NCBI RefSeq assembly: GCF_001735805.1
Contig: NZ_CP017248.1
Coordinates: 4,774,001-4,838,000, forward strand
Source of the DNA: Streptomyces fodineus
GTDB lineage: Bacteria > Actinomycetota > Actinomycetes > Streptomycetales > Streptomycetaceae
Length of the DNA: 64,000 bases
Direction: 5' to 3'
Of this stretch, positions 19,095 to 26,841 are shown piece after piece; positions within the stretch are counted from its first letter, which is position 1; each line of letters begins with the position of its first letter. The notes beneath the pieces were generated by a model that saw only the letters and a list, made by a program, of their open reading frames with translations, made no database searches and was not told where the DNA came from. Both the position numbers and the translations under genes were made by a program.

Positions 19095-19705
19095 CCGGTC
19101 CTCACGACCTCTGCGGCCGCACGCGCCGTCAGGCAGATCATCGAGCCGCCGGGCAGGTCCTGGGTCCAGGTGGGGAACGACACCGACTGGTCCAGAACGA
19201 ACGCGGCGCCGTCCGCACTCCTGGGCGCCCAGTAGGCCAGCCGGTACGGGCTGCGCTTGCTCAGCCGCGACTCCCGGCCCCTCCAGAACGCGGGGGTCGG
19301 CGGCTCCGGGAAGTCCTCGGCGTCCCAGGACCCCGCCCACACCGGAGCGCCGAGCGCGCTCACGGCCGCGTCGAGGTAGCCGGGCCACGCCTCGTCGGCG
19401 CTGCTCAGCACCGTGCCGTTGTCGGCCGCCTCGCCCGCCCGCACATCCCAGGCGTCGTAGCGCACGCTGGAGACGGGGCTCCACTGGCCGTTCGAGGAAA
19501 GCGTCAGCTCACCCCCGCTGCGCCCCCGCACCACCAGCTGCCGGTCGAACGTCAGCGGCTCCCAGCCGTACCGCCCGCACCACTCCCGCAGCTCGGGTTC
19601 CGGCATGGGCGGCCCCGCCCACACCGACGCCCAGTCGGCGTCCCGGAGCACGGCCAGCTCGGTCGCGAGATCCTGCGGGGTGCGTCCCGTCGTCTCCGTC
19701 AGCAT
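19091..19705 (-). CDS. Tryptophan-rich protein, candidate immunity/chaperone partner of CD38-like A
   Basis: 204 residues from ATG 19705 with a gagagga site. It shares a clear pattern with the genes at 29.1 and 29.8 kb: DADWASVWAGPP near residue 30, W-C-GRYGWEPL, a central SWDAEDFPEPP and the late motif SPYRLAYW. No signal or membrane segment. It overlaps and precedes the CD38-like gene by ATGA, exactly as the right-hand copies precede their CD38-like gene. The consistent pairing suggests an immunity protein or cognate chaperone. The family is not one I can name with certainty. Confidence 0.65.
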   Translation of the reverse strand: MLTETTGRTPQDLATELAVLRDADWASVWAGPPMPEPELREWCGRYGWEPLTFDRQLVVRGRSGGELTLSSNGQWSPVSSVRYDAWDVRAGEAADNGTVLSSADEAWPGYLDAAVSALGAPVWAGSWDAEDFPEPPTPAFWRGRESRLSKRSPYRLAYWAPRSADGAAFVLDQSVSFPTWTQDLPGGSMICLTARAAAEVVRTG

Positions 19706-19745
19706 GGTCTTCCTCTCGGCCGGACGAAACAATCAGCAAGGGCGA

Positions 19746-20174
19746 TCAGGTCAGGACGATACCGAGCAACAGCAGCCCCACCACGATCGCGCCCATCACG
19801 ATCCGGGCCGTCGGATCCTCGCGTTCCCACAGGTCGTGGACGACCGCCCACCCGGTCAGCCGGGCGGCGCGACCGCTCTGGAGGCGAGCGGCCAGGGCCT
19901 GCTCCTCCTCGTCCTGTTGCTCGGCCCTCGTCTCCTCCGGCTCCGGTTCCGCGTCCAGCCCCACGGGCAGGCCCTGCTGCTCCTGGGCCACCAGAACCAT
20001 CGGCTCCAGCAGGCCGGGAATCGTGTTCGGGGTCAGGGGATAGGCGACGGTGCCGTAGGGGGTCTCCAGGCACAGGCGGGACTGCCACGGGTCGCCGGGC
20101 TCGTAGCCGTCGACCCACGCCCGGCTCGCCTGCACTGCCTGCGGAGGGGCCACGTGCCCGTTCTGGTCGCTCAA
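19746..20174 (-). CDS. Tail-anchored membrane protein of the secretion locus
   Basis: 142 residues, most likely from TTG 20174 (LSDQNGHV), which has gaagga six bases upstream; the very long open frame running to 21779 is antisense shadow. The soluble part (WQSRLCLETPYGTVAYPLTPNTIPGLLEPM) is followed by an acidic Glu-rich segment and a single C-terminal membrane helix (TARIVMGAIVVGLLLLGIVLT) at the very end. Function unknown. It is the first gene of the leftward transcription unit, diverging from the TcpC-like gene. Confidence 0.65.
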   Translation of the reverse strand: MSDQNGHVAPPQAVQASRAWVDGYEPGDPWQSRLCLETPYGTVAYPLTPNTIPGLLEPMVLVAQEQQGLPVGLDAEPEPEETRAEQQDEEEQALAARLQSGRAARLTGWAVVHDLWEREDPTARIVMGAIVVGLLLLGIVLT

Positions 20175-20492
20175 CTCTCGTCCTTCGCCGGGGCCATGGG
20201 TCCTCAGTTCCTGTGCGGGGCACGCCGTTCGGACCTGCCCCGCGCATTGTGGGCCGAGCGCCCGCCCGGACGGCCATTCTCCTTCCCGAGGAGTCCCCGC
20301 GGCTTTTCCCGGCGGTTTTCCCGAAACGCGACGAGCCGGGAATTCCCCTGCTCCCGACGGGAATCGGCCACGGCTCGAATGACGTGTCTTTGCCACACTG
20401 CCAGCGCACCTGGCCGGGCCAGGGCCCGTCGTGCGGCGCCGTCGCGCCCGCCCAGGCGGACGGGTAACCGACTCGCTGGAGTAACCGACTCG
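20175..20492. promoter_or_regulatory. Divergent promoter region of the two secretion operons
   Basis: 318 bases between the leftward (effector/VirB1/VirD4) and rightward (TcpC/VirB4/VirB6) units. An imperfect palindrome with CGAGCCG at 20332-20338 and CGGCTCG at 20371-20377 lies in the middle and could be an operator for both. No gene is seen here. Confidence 0.45.
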
Positions 20493-22337
20493 ATGACAGA
20501 CCAGAACAGCTCTGCTGGCGCGGTCGGCGCAGGCCAGCCTTCCGGGCAGCCCGGGTCCTTCGGTCCTCCGCAAGCCGCGCAGCAGGAGCAGGCTCCGCAG
20601 CAGGCGCACATCCCGCAGCAGGGGTGGCCGGCCCAGGGGCAGCAGCCTCAGCAGCTGCCCTCGGAGGCGGCCCGGGCACAGGTGGCCGCGGCCTGGGTGC
20701 GCAGCCAGCCCCGGGTCGGCCAGGCCGCCGTACCGGCCCTGCCGCCACGGGAGACCGCCCCGCGGACCGAGTCGAAGAAGGAGAAGCGGGAGCGGGAGCG
20801 GGCGGCGCGCAAGGCCGCGTACGAGCAGAAGAAGGCGGCGAAGCAGGAGCGCAGGAAGGGCACCTCGAAGCCCACGCCCACCGCCCCGGCCCCTGCCCCC
20901 GCACCGGCGCCGATAGCCGCAGCCGCACCGGCACCCGTGCCGACGGCCACCGCCGCACCGGCACCGGCGGCTCCCGCCGTGCCCGCACCGGTCTCCGCCA
21001 CGAACCCGTCCGCGGCCGAGCCCCCGGCCGGTGCACCCGCCGCGGCGGCCGCACCGCCCTCCGCGTCCACCCCGGCCCCGACGCCCGCCTCGACGCCCAC
21101 GCCCACCTCGACGCCCACGCCCGCCTCCGGAGCCAAGGCTCCCTCCGCCGCCAAGGCCAAGGCTGCCTCCCCCGCCCGCGCCTTCGACGTCCCCAAGCCC
21201 GGCGGCCGGATCCCCTCCGGCGGATCCGGCGGACGCCGTACGCATGTCGCCCTGCGCGCCACGCTGCTGGTCACCACCTGTGTGCTGGCCCTCGGTTCCT
21301 GCGGCGTCATGGGTCTGATGGTCGGCGTGTCGTCCCGGACGAGCAGCGCCGCGCTGGACGCCTCGGACGCCGCCCGGTACCGGCTCACCGACTTCCCGGT
21401 CCGGCAGGCGGCGAGCTTCGCCGAGCAGTACGCGTCGCTGTGCCTGACGTACTCCCCGGAGCAGGACTCCGAGCGGCGTGCCAAGCTCGCCCAGTACGCC
21501 TCCGCCGGTGTCGATCCCGAGTGCGGCTGGAACGGCGCGGGCAGCAGCAAGGCCCTGTCCGCCACCTGGGACGGCACCGTGGAGGAGCTGCCCGAGTACG
21601 GCGACCACGGACGCTACCTGGGCATACAGGTCCGTACGGCGGACGGCGCGCTCACCGAGCTGACCGTCCCGGTCTACGTCAAGGACCTCAAGGACGGCGA
21701 GGGCATGCGGATCGCCGGCGACGTCGGCCAGATGCCGCTGCCCGCCCGCGCGGACGTGCCGGAGGTCAACCAGAACCACGAGGTCACGGACGAGAAGCTC
21801 GCGGACCAGCTCAAGAGCCAGGTACTGCCCGGCTACTTCACGGCCTGGGGAGCCTCGGACGCCACCGCCATGGCCCGCTTCACCACGCCCGACGCGACGC
21901 TCCCGGCGACCTCGGGGCTGGCCGGCCGGCTGTCGAAGCCGAAGGTCACCGAGGTCGTCGCGCTGGTCCCGGACAACGTGCAGGGCAACACCCCCTACAC
22001 CTACCCGACCGGGCAGAACGTCCAGCTGCGCGTGGTCGTCGACTGGGGCGATCCGCAGGGGGAGACGGCGCGCCGCGCCTACCGGATGACCGTGGTGAAC
22101 ACGGCGCAGGGCTGGTTCATCAAGGACATCCGCGGTGGTGTGCTCGACCCGCAGGGCGGCCGGGCCGACAGCGACCGGAGCGGCTCCACCGACTCGCCCG
22201 GCTCGCCCGGCTCATCCGACTCGTCCGACTCTCCCGGGTCCGCCGACAGCACGCCGTCGGCCTCCGGCTCCCCGTCCCCGGCCGCCTCGGGCACGACCGT
22301 CCAGTCGTCCAAGGGCAAGCGGCGCCCCGCGCACTGA
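20493..22337 (+). CDS. TcpC-like (VirB8-type) conjugal transfer protein
   Basis: 614 residues from ATG 20493 (MTDQNSSAGAVG). The first 250 residues are a disordered cytoplasmic arm: Gln/Pro-rich, a Lys/Arg/Glu block (KKEKRERERAARKAAYEQ), then long Ala/Pro and Thr/Pro runs. One membrane helix follows (about 250-280). The outer part (about 285-560) has two NTF2-like halves, seen in FPVRQAASFAEQYASLCLTYS and KSQVLPGYFTAWGASDATAM, typical of TcpC/VirB8 scaffold proteins. The tail is Ser/Asp/Pro-rich. It should bridge inner components and the channel. Confidence 0.8.
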   Translation: MTDQNSSAGAVGAGQPSGQPGSFGPPQAAQQEQAPQQAHIPQQGWPAQGQQPQQLPSEAARAQVAAAWVRSQPRVGQAAVPALPPRETAPRTESKKEKRERERAARKAAYEQKKAAKQERRKGTSKPTPTAPAPAPAPAPIAAAAPAPVPTATAAPAPAAPAVPAPVSATNPSAAEPPAGAPAAAAAPPSASTPAPTPASTPTPTSTPTPASGAKAPSAAKAKAASPARAFDVPKPGGRIPSGGSGGRRTHVALRATLLVTTCVLALGSCGVMGLMVGVSSRTSSAALDASDAARYRLTDFPVRQAASFAEQYASLCLTYSPEQDSERRAKLAQYASAGVDPECGWNGAGSSKALSATWDGTVEELPEYGDHGRYLGIQVRTADGALTELTVPVYVKDLKDGEGMRIAGDVGQMPLPARADVPEVNQNHEVTDEKLADQLKSQVLPGYFTAWGASDATAMARFTTPDATLPATSGLAGRLSKPKVTEVVALVPDNVQGNTPYTYPTGQNVQLRVVVDWGDPQGETARRAYRMTVVNTAQGWFIKDIRGGVLDPQGGRADSDRSGSTDSPGSPGSSDSSDSPGSADSTPSASGSPSPAASGTTVQSSKGKRRPAH

Positions 22338-22393
22338 CGCCTTCCGCCCCCGCTCCGCCCTGAACCCAACGCCAGCATCCGAGAGGAAACACC

Positions 22394-22660
22394 GTGTACC
22401 TTGCAGCCAACTCCCTGGACGACATGTTCGGACGGATCGAGACGATCCTCCGCGACGCGGGGACGATGGTCGCCGTCATCGCCCTGCTCATCCTCGGCAT
22501 CCGCATGCTCCTGTCGATGAAGCGCGGTGACGGCATGCGCGAGGCGTTCCAGGGCTTCGGTCTGATCGCCCTCGCCGCGCTGATCATCGGCGGCGCCACC
22601 GGCCTCGCCGGCCTGCTCATCGACCTCGGCGGCCAGATCGGCGGCGGCAAGGGCAACTGA
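22394..22660 (+). CDS. Small two-helix membrane protein (pilin-like/TcpD-like candidate)
   Basis: 88 residues from GTG 22394 with gagagg upstream. Two membrane helices (about 24-42 and 53-75) surround a basic loop KRGDGMREAFQGFG, and the end is glycine-rich (GGQIGGGKGN). Position between TcpC-like and TcpE genes, and size, parallel the small VirB2/TrbC-like or PrgF-type proteins of Gram-positive conjugation systems. Whether it is a pilin subunit is unknown. Confidence 0.65.
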   Translation: MYLAANSLDDMFGRIETILRDAGTMVAVIALLILGIRMLLSMKRGDGMREAFQGFGLIALAALIIGGATGLAGLLIDLGGQIGGGKGN

Positions 22661-22695
22661 GTCCTCGTCAGTCCGCGCAGCAGTAAAGGGAGTTC

Positions 22696-23178
22696 ATGAG
22701 TCAGGACGTTCCGGAGCCACTGGTCGCGTACGACCACACCGACCTGGTCAACCGGCCCAAGCGCATCTGGAACTGGGGCAACATCCCGCTGCCCGGCCTG
22801 CTGCTGCCCGCGCTGGGCGCGGCCTTCGGCTTCGGGCTGCTCTGGCTCGTCGCCCTGTTCTCGCTGGCGGCGTTCCTGCCCTTCCTGGGCATGTCGATCT
22901 GGACCTCGCTGCTGTACTTCGGGCCGCCGATCGCCGTCTACTTCGTCTGGGGCCGGCCCCTGCCCTCGGCGCTCACCCTGAGCCAGCAACTGGTGGTGTG
23001 GGCCGACTGGTGGTGGCAGCCCAAGCGGCTGCAGGGCCTGGCCGCGGACCGGGAGCCGGAGGAGCTGCGCTGGCAGGTGATCCTGTGGGCTCCGGGCTCC
23101 CCGCGCTGGCAGTCCCGCTACGACGCCGCCCGCCGGACCGCCGCCGAGCGCGGCACCGCGTTCTCCGCCCGCTCCTGA
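22696..23178 (+). CDS. TcpE-family conjugal transfer membrane protein
   Basis: 160 residues from ATG 22696 with aaaggg upstream. It begins with a soluble VAYDHTDLVNRPKRIWNWG segment, has two closely packed membrane helices (about 33-80), then a basic tail with WWWQPKRLQGLAADREPEEL and WQVILWAPGSPRW. This is the layout of the TcpE family that sits just before the VirB4 ATPase in Gram-positive type IV systems, as here. Confidence 0.75.
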   Translation: MSQDVPEPLVAYDHTDLVNRPKRIWNWGNIPLPGLLLPALGAAFGFGLLWLVALFSLAAFLPFLGMSIWTSLLYFGPPIAVYFVWGRPLPSALTLSQQLVVWADWWWQPKRLQGLAADREPEELRWQVILWAPGSPRWQSRYDAARRTAAERGTAFSARS

Positions 23179-23223
23179 CCGACCGATACACGACTACTAC
23201 CGCTACTACCGCTAGGTGACCCC

Positions 23224-26211
23224 ATGTTCATGCTGATCCTCCTGGGCGGTGCCGTCGCCTTCTTCGTGGTCGCCATGATCATGGCTTCCTCGTCGAGCAA
23301 GAAGCGGCAGAGCGGCAACGGCGGCTCCGCCGCGGCCCGTTCCCGGCAGGCGCAGTCCGCATCCGCCCGCCGCGAGGACCTGCGGCTGCCCTACCGCTAC
23401 GCCGACGACATGATCTTCGTGCACGGCGACTCGGTGTGGACGGGCCTGGTCCTGCCCAACGCGATCGACGAGTACCTGAACGCCACCGAGCTGCAGGCGA
23501 TGGCCGAGGGCCCGCCGCGCGGTCTGCTCAACCTGGCCCGTGGCGACCGCAACGTCGAGTGCCACTACCGCAAGGTCTACCAGCCGATCACCGCGCTGAC
23601 GTGGGCGGAGGACCTCAACGCGGTCGCCTGGGACCCGACCGAGAACTACAAGGCGTACAACCTGCGCAAGGCCGAGTACCAGGAACGCATCGGCGCCAAG
23701 CGGGAGCGCAACATCCTGCTGGTGAAGCTGGGCTCACTCAAGCGCAGCAGCGGCTCCACGGGCGTGCTGCGCCAGGACGACGAGCCCTACGACGAGCCCG
23801 GCCTGCTCCGGGGCGTGCGCGGCGCCGCCGACCGCGCGGCGGCCACCGCGACGGGCGTCGCCGACGAACAGCTGTCCCCGTCCGTCCTCGCCGGGTGGTC
23901 CCAGGTCGCCGTCGAGGTCCACGAGAGCCTGGAGAACCTCAAGGGCACCCCGCTCACCCGTGAGGAACTGGTCTGGCTGATCCGCAAGCCGCTGCACGGC
24001 GACCTCCCGGTCCCGCCGGAGCCGGTGCTCGGCTCGCGCGCCTGGGGCCCCGACCAGTTCGACCTGGTCGTCGACTTCTCCGGCGAGAACCGCAAGACCC
24101 ACATCGTGCTGCACCAGTACGACGAGATCACCGGCGAACGCCAGACCAGCTACACCACGACCCTGGTCGCCGCCAACTGGCCCGCCGAGACCCGCTTCCG
24201 CCAGTCCACGGCCTGGGCCCGCTACGCCGCACAGCACGTCGACTTCCCCGTCGAGATCGACATGCGGTTCACCCTCATCCCGTACCCGAAGTTCAAGGAC
24301 CGCGCGGACAAGATCCGCGGCAACCTCGTGGACGAGATGAACGACATGGCCAACTCCGGCCGTACGCCCGACACCAAGCTGGCCACCCAGGTCACCCGTG
24401 CCCAGGAGCTCGTCGACGACATCGAGGAGCACAAGATGCCGGGCATGGAGGCGCAGATCCGCTTCACGATCTCGGCGCCGGACGTGAAGGAGCTGGAGCG
24501 GCGCCGGCGCGTGCTGGAGATGCAGTTCAAGCAGGACCTGAAGGTCACCCTGCTGCGTCCCACCCGTCAGCAGTGGCGTCTGCTCCAGTCCCAGCTCCCC
24601 GGTGACGCGCCCAAGCTGCCGATCGCGCCCTACATCCGGCTCCAGGAGGTCGAGCAGCTCGGCGCCGGACTGCCCACGGCCGGAACGGAGTTGGGCGACA
24701 ACCCGGAGACCCGCTCCGGCAGGCGCCTGGGCTGGGTCGGCAACCTGGTCGGCTGGGCGGGCAAGATGCCGGTCCACTACTCGCTGCACGTCGGCCCGGC
24801 CCGCAACGACGGCGGTGGCCTCGCCATCGTCGGCGCGTCCGGCGGTGGCAAGTCCTCCCTCGCCCTGCAGAAGTTCTACGAGGAGTCGGAGTCGGGCGTC
24901 CGCTGCCTGGTCATCGACCCGAAGACCGACTTCGCCCAGATGTGCTACTACCTGGCCTTCGGCTCCCAGGTGAACGACCCCTCCTTCGCGGCGGACGCCG
25001 AGGCGGGTGCCCTCGGCACCCCGGCCAGCCGTTTCCAGCCGGTCAACCCCGAGTTCTGGGCCGAGACGGAGGTCGTGGACCTCCTCAAGGGCCAGGCGGG
25101 CGTCCTCGACCCCTGGGTCATCGCCCGGGACGTGCCGTCGGGCCGGCTGCTCGCCGAGTCGATGCTGCGCGGGTTCCTCGGCGACGAGGACTACCAGCGG
25201 GTCCGCCTCCCCGTCATCGAGGCGATGGCCGCGGTCGTCGGCCGCTACAACTCCGCCATCCGCCAGGCCGTCGAGCAGGGCCTGTCCGCCCGCGACGCCG
25301 AACTGCGCGTACCGCGGCCCACGTTGTGGCAGGTGGTCGACGAGGTCGTGGAGTCGTACGACCACGCCGTCACGACCGGCGACCGCGAGGCCGCGAAGGA
25401 CCTGAAGCTCGCCCAGATGCTGCTGACCGAGCTGCGCACGCTCCCCTACGCCCGGCTCGCGTTCGCGGAGAAGCCGCAGCCGCTGAGCAGCATGCGCAAG
25501 CGCCGTACGGTCATCACCCTGCGCGGCTTCCAGTCCCCGGCGGCCTCCGACCCGCGCAACTGGAACCCGGCCGAACGCCTCGCCGCCACCGCGCTGATGG
25601 CGGTCGTGGAGCTCGGCAGCCAGATGCTGGACGTCGGCTACGAGAAGAACCCGGTGACCGGCGAGGTCGGCCTGCGGCCCAAGGCGCTGTTCGTGGACGA
25701 GGCGTACGTCGTCACCGCCACCGAGGCGGGCCGCGACCTGATGCGCCGCGCGCTCAAGCAGGGCCGCTCCTACCTCGCGGTGACCGTCCTGATCACCCAA
25801 CAGGCCATCGACCTGGTGCAGATCGAGGACTCCGAGGCCCGCAGCGGCGGCGCCAACCAGATCCACACGGTGTTCGCGTTCAAGCAGAAGTCGGCCCAGG
25901 AGGCATCCCTGGTCGCACCGCTCCTCGGCCGCCCCGAGGACGACCCCAAGGTGATCGCCGCCCTCCAGGAACTGCGCACCGGTGTCTGCCTCCAGCGCGA
26001 CGCCGACCGACGGGTGGGCACGGTCGCCGTCGACCTGGTCTTCAAGGAGATACTCGCCGCGACCGACACCAACGGCACCACCCGCCCGGCCCGCCAGGGC
26101 ATCGACCCCTCGCCGAGCGTGTGGCAGTGGACCTTCCTCCAGGAGGCGGAGGAGGACCCGGCGGCCACCCCCACGGAGCCCGAGCCCCACCTCGCCGCCC
26201 AGCCTGCGTGA
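23224..26211 (+). CDS. VirB4-type ATPase of the type IV secretion locus (TcpF-like)
   Basis: 995 residues. A short N-terminal membrane helix (about 3-22) is unusual for VirB4 but known in Gram-positive systems. The N-terminal VirB4 domain runs to about 480. The motor has Walker A GASGGGKS at 537-544 and Walker B ALFVDEAYVV with Asp825-Glu826, followed by the RQGRS-like region GRDLMRRALKQGRS and the TQQAIDLVQI arginine/sensor loop. It powers assembly and substrate movement. It follows tcpE by 45 bases in the same operon. Confidence 0.92.
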   Translation: MFMLILLGGAVAFFVVAMIMASSSSKKRQSGNGGSAAARSRQAQSASARREDLRLPYRYADDMIFVHGDSVWTGLVLPNAIDEYLNATELQAMAEGPPRGLLNLARGDRNVECHYRKVYQPITALTWAEDLNAVAWDPTENYKAYNLRKAEYQERIGAKRERNILLVKLGSLKRSSGSTGVLRQDDEPYDEPGLLRGVRGAADRAAATATGVADEQLSPSVLAGWSQVAVEVHESLENLKGTPLTREELVWLIRKPLHGDLPVPPEPVLGSRAWGPDQFDLVVDFSGENRKTHIVLHQYDEITGERQTSYTTTLVAANWPAETRFRQSTAWARYAAQHVDFPVEIDMRFTLIPYPKFKDRADKIRGNLVDEMNDMANSGRTPDTKLATQVTRAQELVDDIEEHKMPGMEAQIRFTISAPDVKELERRRRVLEMQFKQDLKVTLLRPTRQQWRLLQSQLPGDAPKLPIAPYIRLQEVEQLGAGLPTAGTELGDNPETRSGRRLGWVGNLVGWAGKMPVHYSLHVGPARNDGGGLAIVGASGGGKSSLALQKFYEESESGVRCLVIDPKTDFAQMCYYLAFGSQVNDPSFAADAEAGALGTPASRFQPVNPEFWAETEVVDLLKGQAGVLDPWVIARDVPSGRLLAESMLRGFLGDEDYQRVRLPVIEAMAAVVGRYNSAIRQAVEQGLSARDAELRVPRPTLWQVVDEVVESYDHAVTTGDREAAKDLKLAQMLLTELRTLPYARLAFAEKPQPLSSMRKRRTVITLRGFQSPAASDPRNWNPAERLAATALMAVVELGSQMLDVGYEKNPVTGEVGLRPKALFVDEAYVVTATEAGRDLMRRALKQGRSYLAVTVLITQQAIDLVQIEDSEARSGGANQIHTVFAFKQKSAQEASLVAPLLGRPEDDPKVIAALQELRTGVCLQRDADRRVGTVAVDLVFKEILAATDTNGTTRPARQGIDPSPSVWQWTFLQEAEEDPAATPTEPEPHLAAQPA

Positions 26212-26252
26212 CGGCCCACACCCACCAGCACCCGAGGAACAGGACAGACATC

Positions 26253-26786
26253 ATGCGCATGACCCGAGCCCTCGCGATCGGCGCCGGCATCGTCGCCCTG
26301 ACGGCGACGGCGGGGTGCGGCGGCGGCGACAAGAAGTCCGGCTCCGGCCTGCCCGAGGCGAAGGACATCGCGTCCGTCGCGTCCTACGTGAACAAGTACA
26401 CCTCCTGCACGGGCGTGACGGAGGGGGACAAGTACGACAACGTCCACGTCGGCGAGAACGAGTCGTGGGGCACGGAGGAGGCCAAGGACCCGTCGTGGGG
26501 CATCAAGGAACGCGCCGTCTGCAAGGACGCGTCCGGCGCCGCCATCACGCTGCTCATCACCCCTGACATGCGCAAGTTCCAGTCCGCGGTGAAGAAGAAC
26601 AACGAAAAGGTCCTGGTCGGCCAGGACTTCGCGGTCGTCCCGGTCGGCAAGGACGCCGCCCCCGCCCTGACGAAGTCGGACCTCAGGTTCCTGACCTGCG
26701 ATCCGGGCTTCTCGGTGCCGAGCGGCTACCAGAAGGAGGCCGCACTCGTCGACGGCTGTGTCCTGACCGACTACTTCCCCGGCTGA
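26253..26786 (+). CDS. Lipoprotein of the secretion locus
   Basis: 177 residues from ATG 26253. Signal peptide with lipobox TATAGC; the lipidated Cys is followed by GGGDKKSGSG. The mature domain (about 140 residues) has three or four more cysteines (YTSCTGV, AVCKDASG, FLTCDPGF, DGCVLTDYF) that can form two disulfides on the outer face. No family recognised. Placement between the VirB4 and VirB6 genes suggests an extracytoplasmic accessory such as an adhesin or channel cap; this is inference. Confidence 0.7.
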   Translation: MRMTRALAIGAGIVALTATAGCGGGDKKSGSGLPEAKDIASVASYVNKYTSCTGVTEGDKYDNVHVGENESWGTEEAKDPSWGIKERAVCKDASGAAITLLITPDMRKFQSAVKKNNEKVLVGQDFAVVPVGKDAAPALTKSDLRFLTCDPGFSVPSGYQKEAALVDGCVLTDYFPG

Positions 26787-26841
26787 CCCCGCGCTCCGTC
26801 GCGTTTCGCTCCCCCGTCCCCGCGTCCCCGAAGGATTACAG

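Noticed and set aside
19746..21779. 677-residue leftward frame
   Set aside because: Only its last 142 residues (from TTG 20174) look real; the rest is antisense to the TcpC-like gene.
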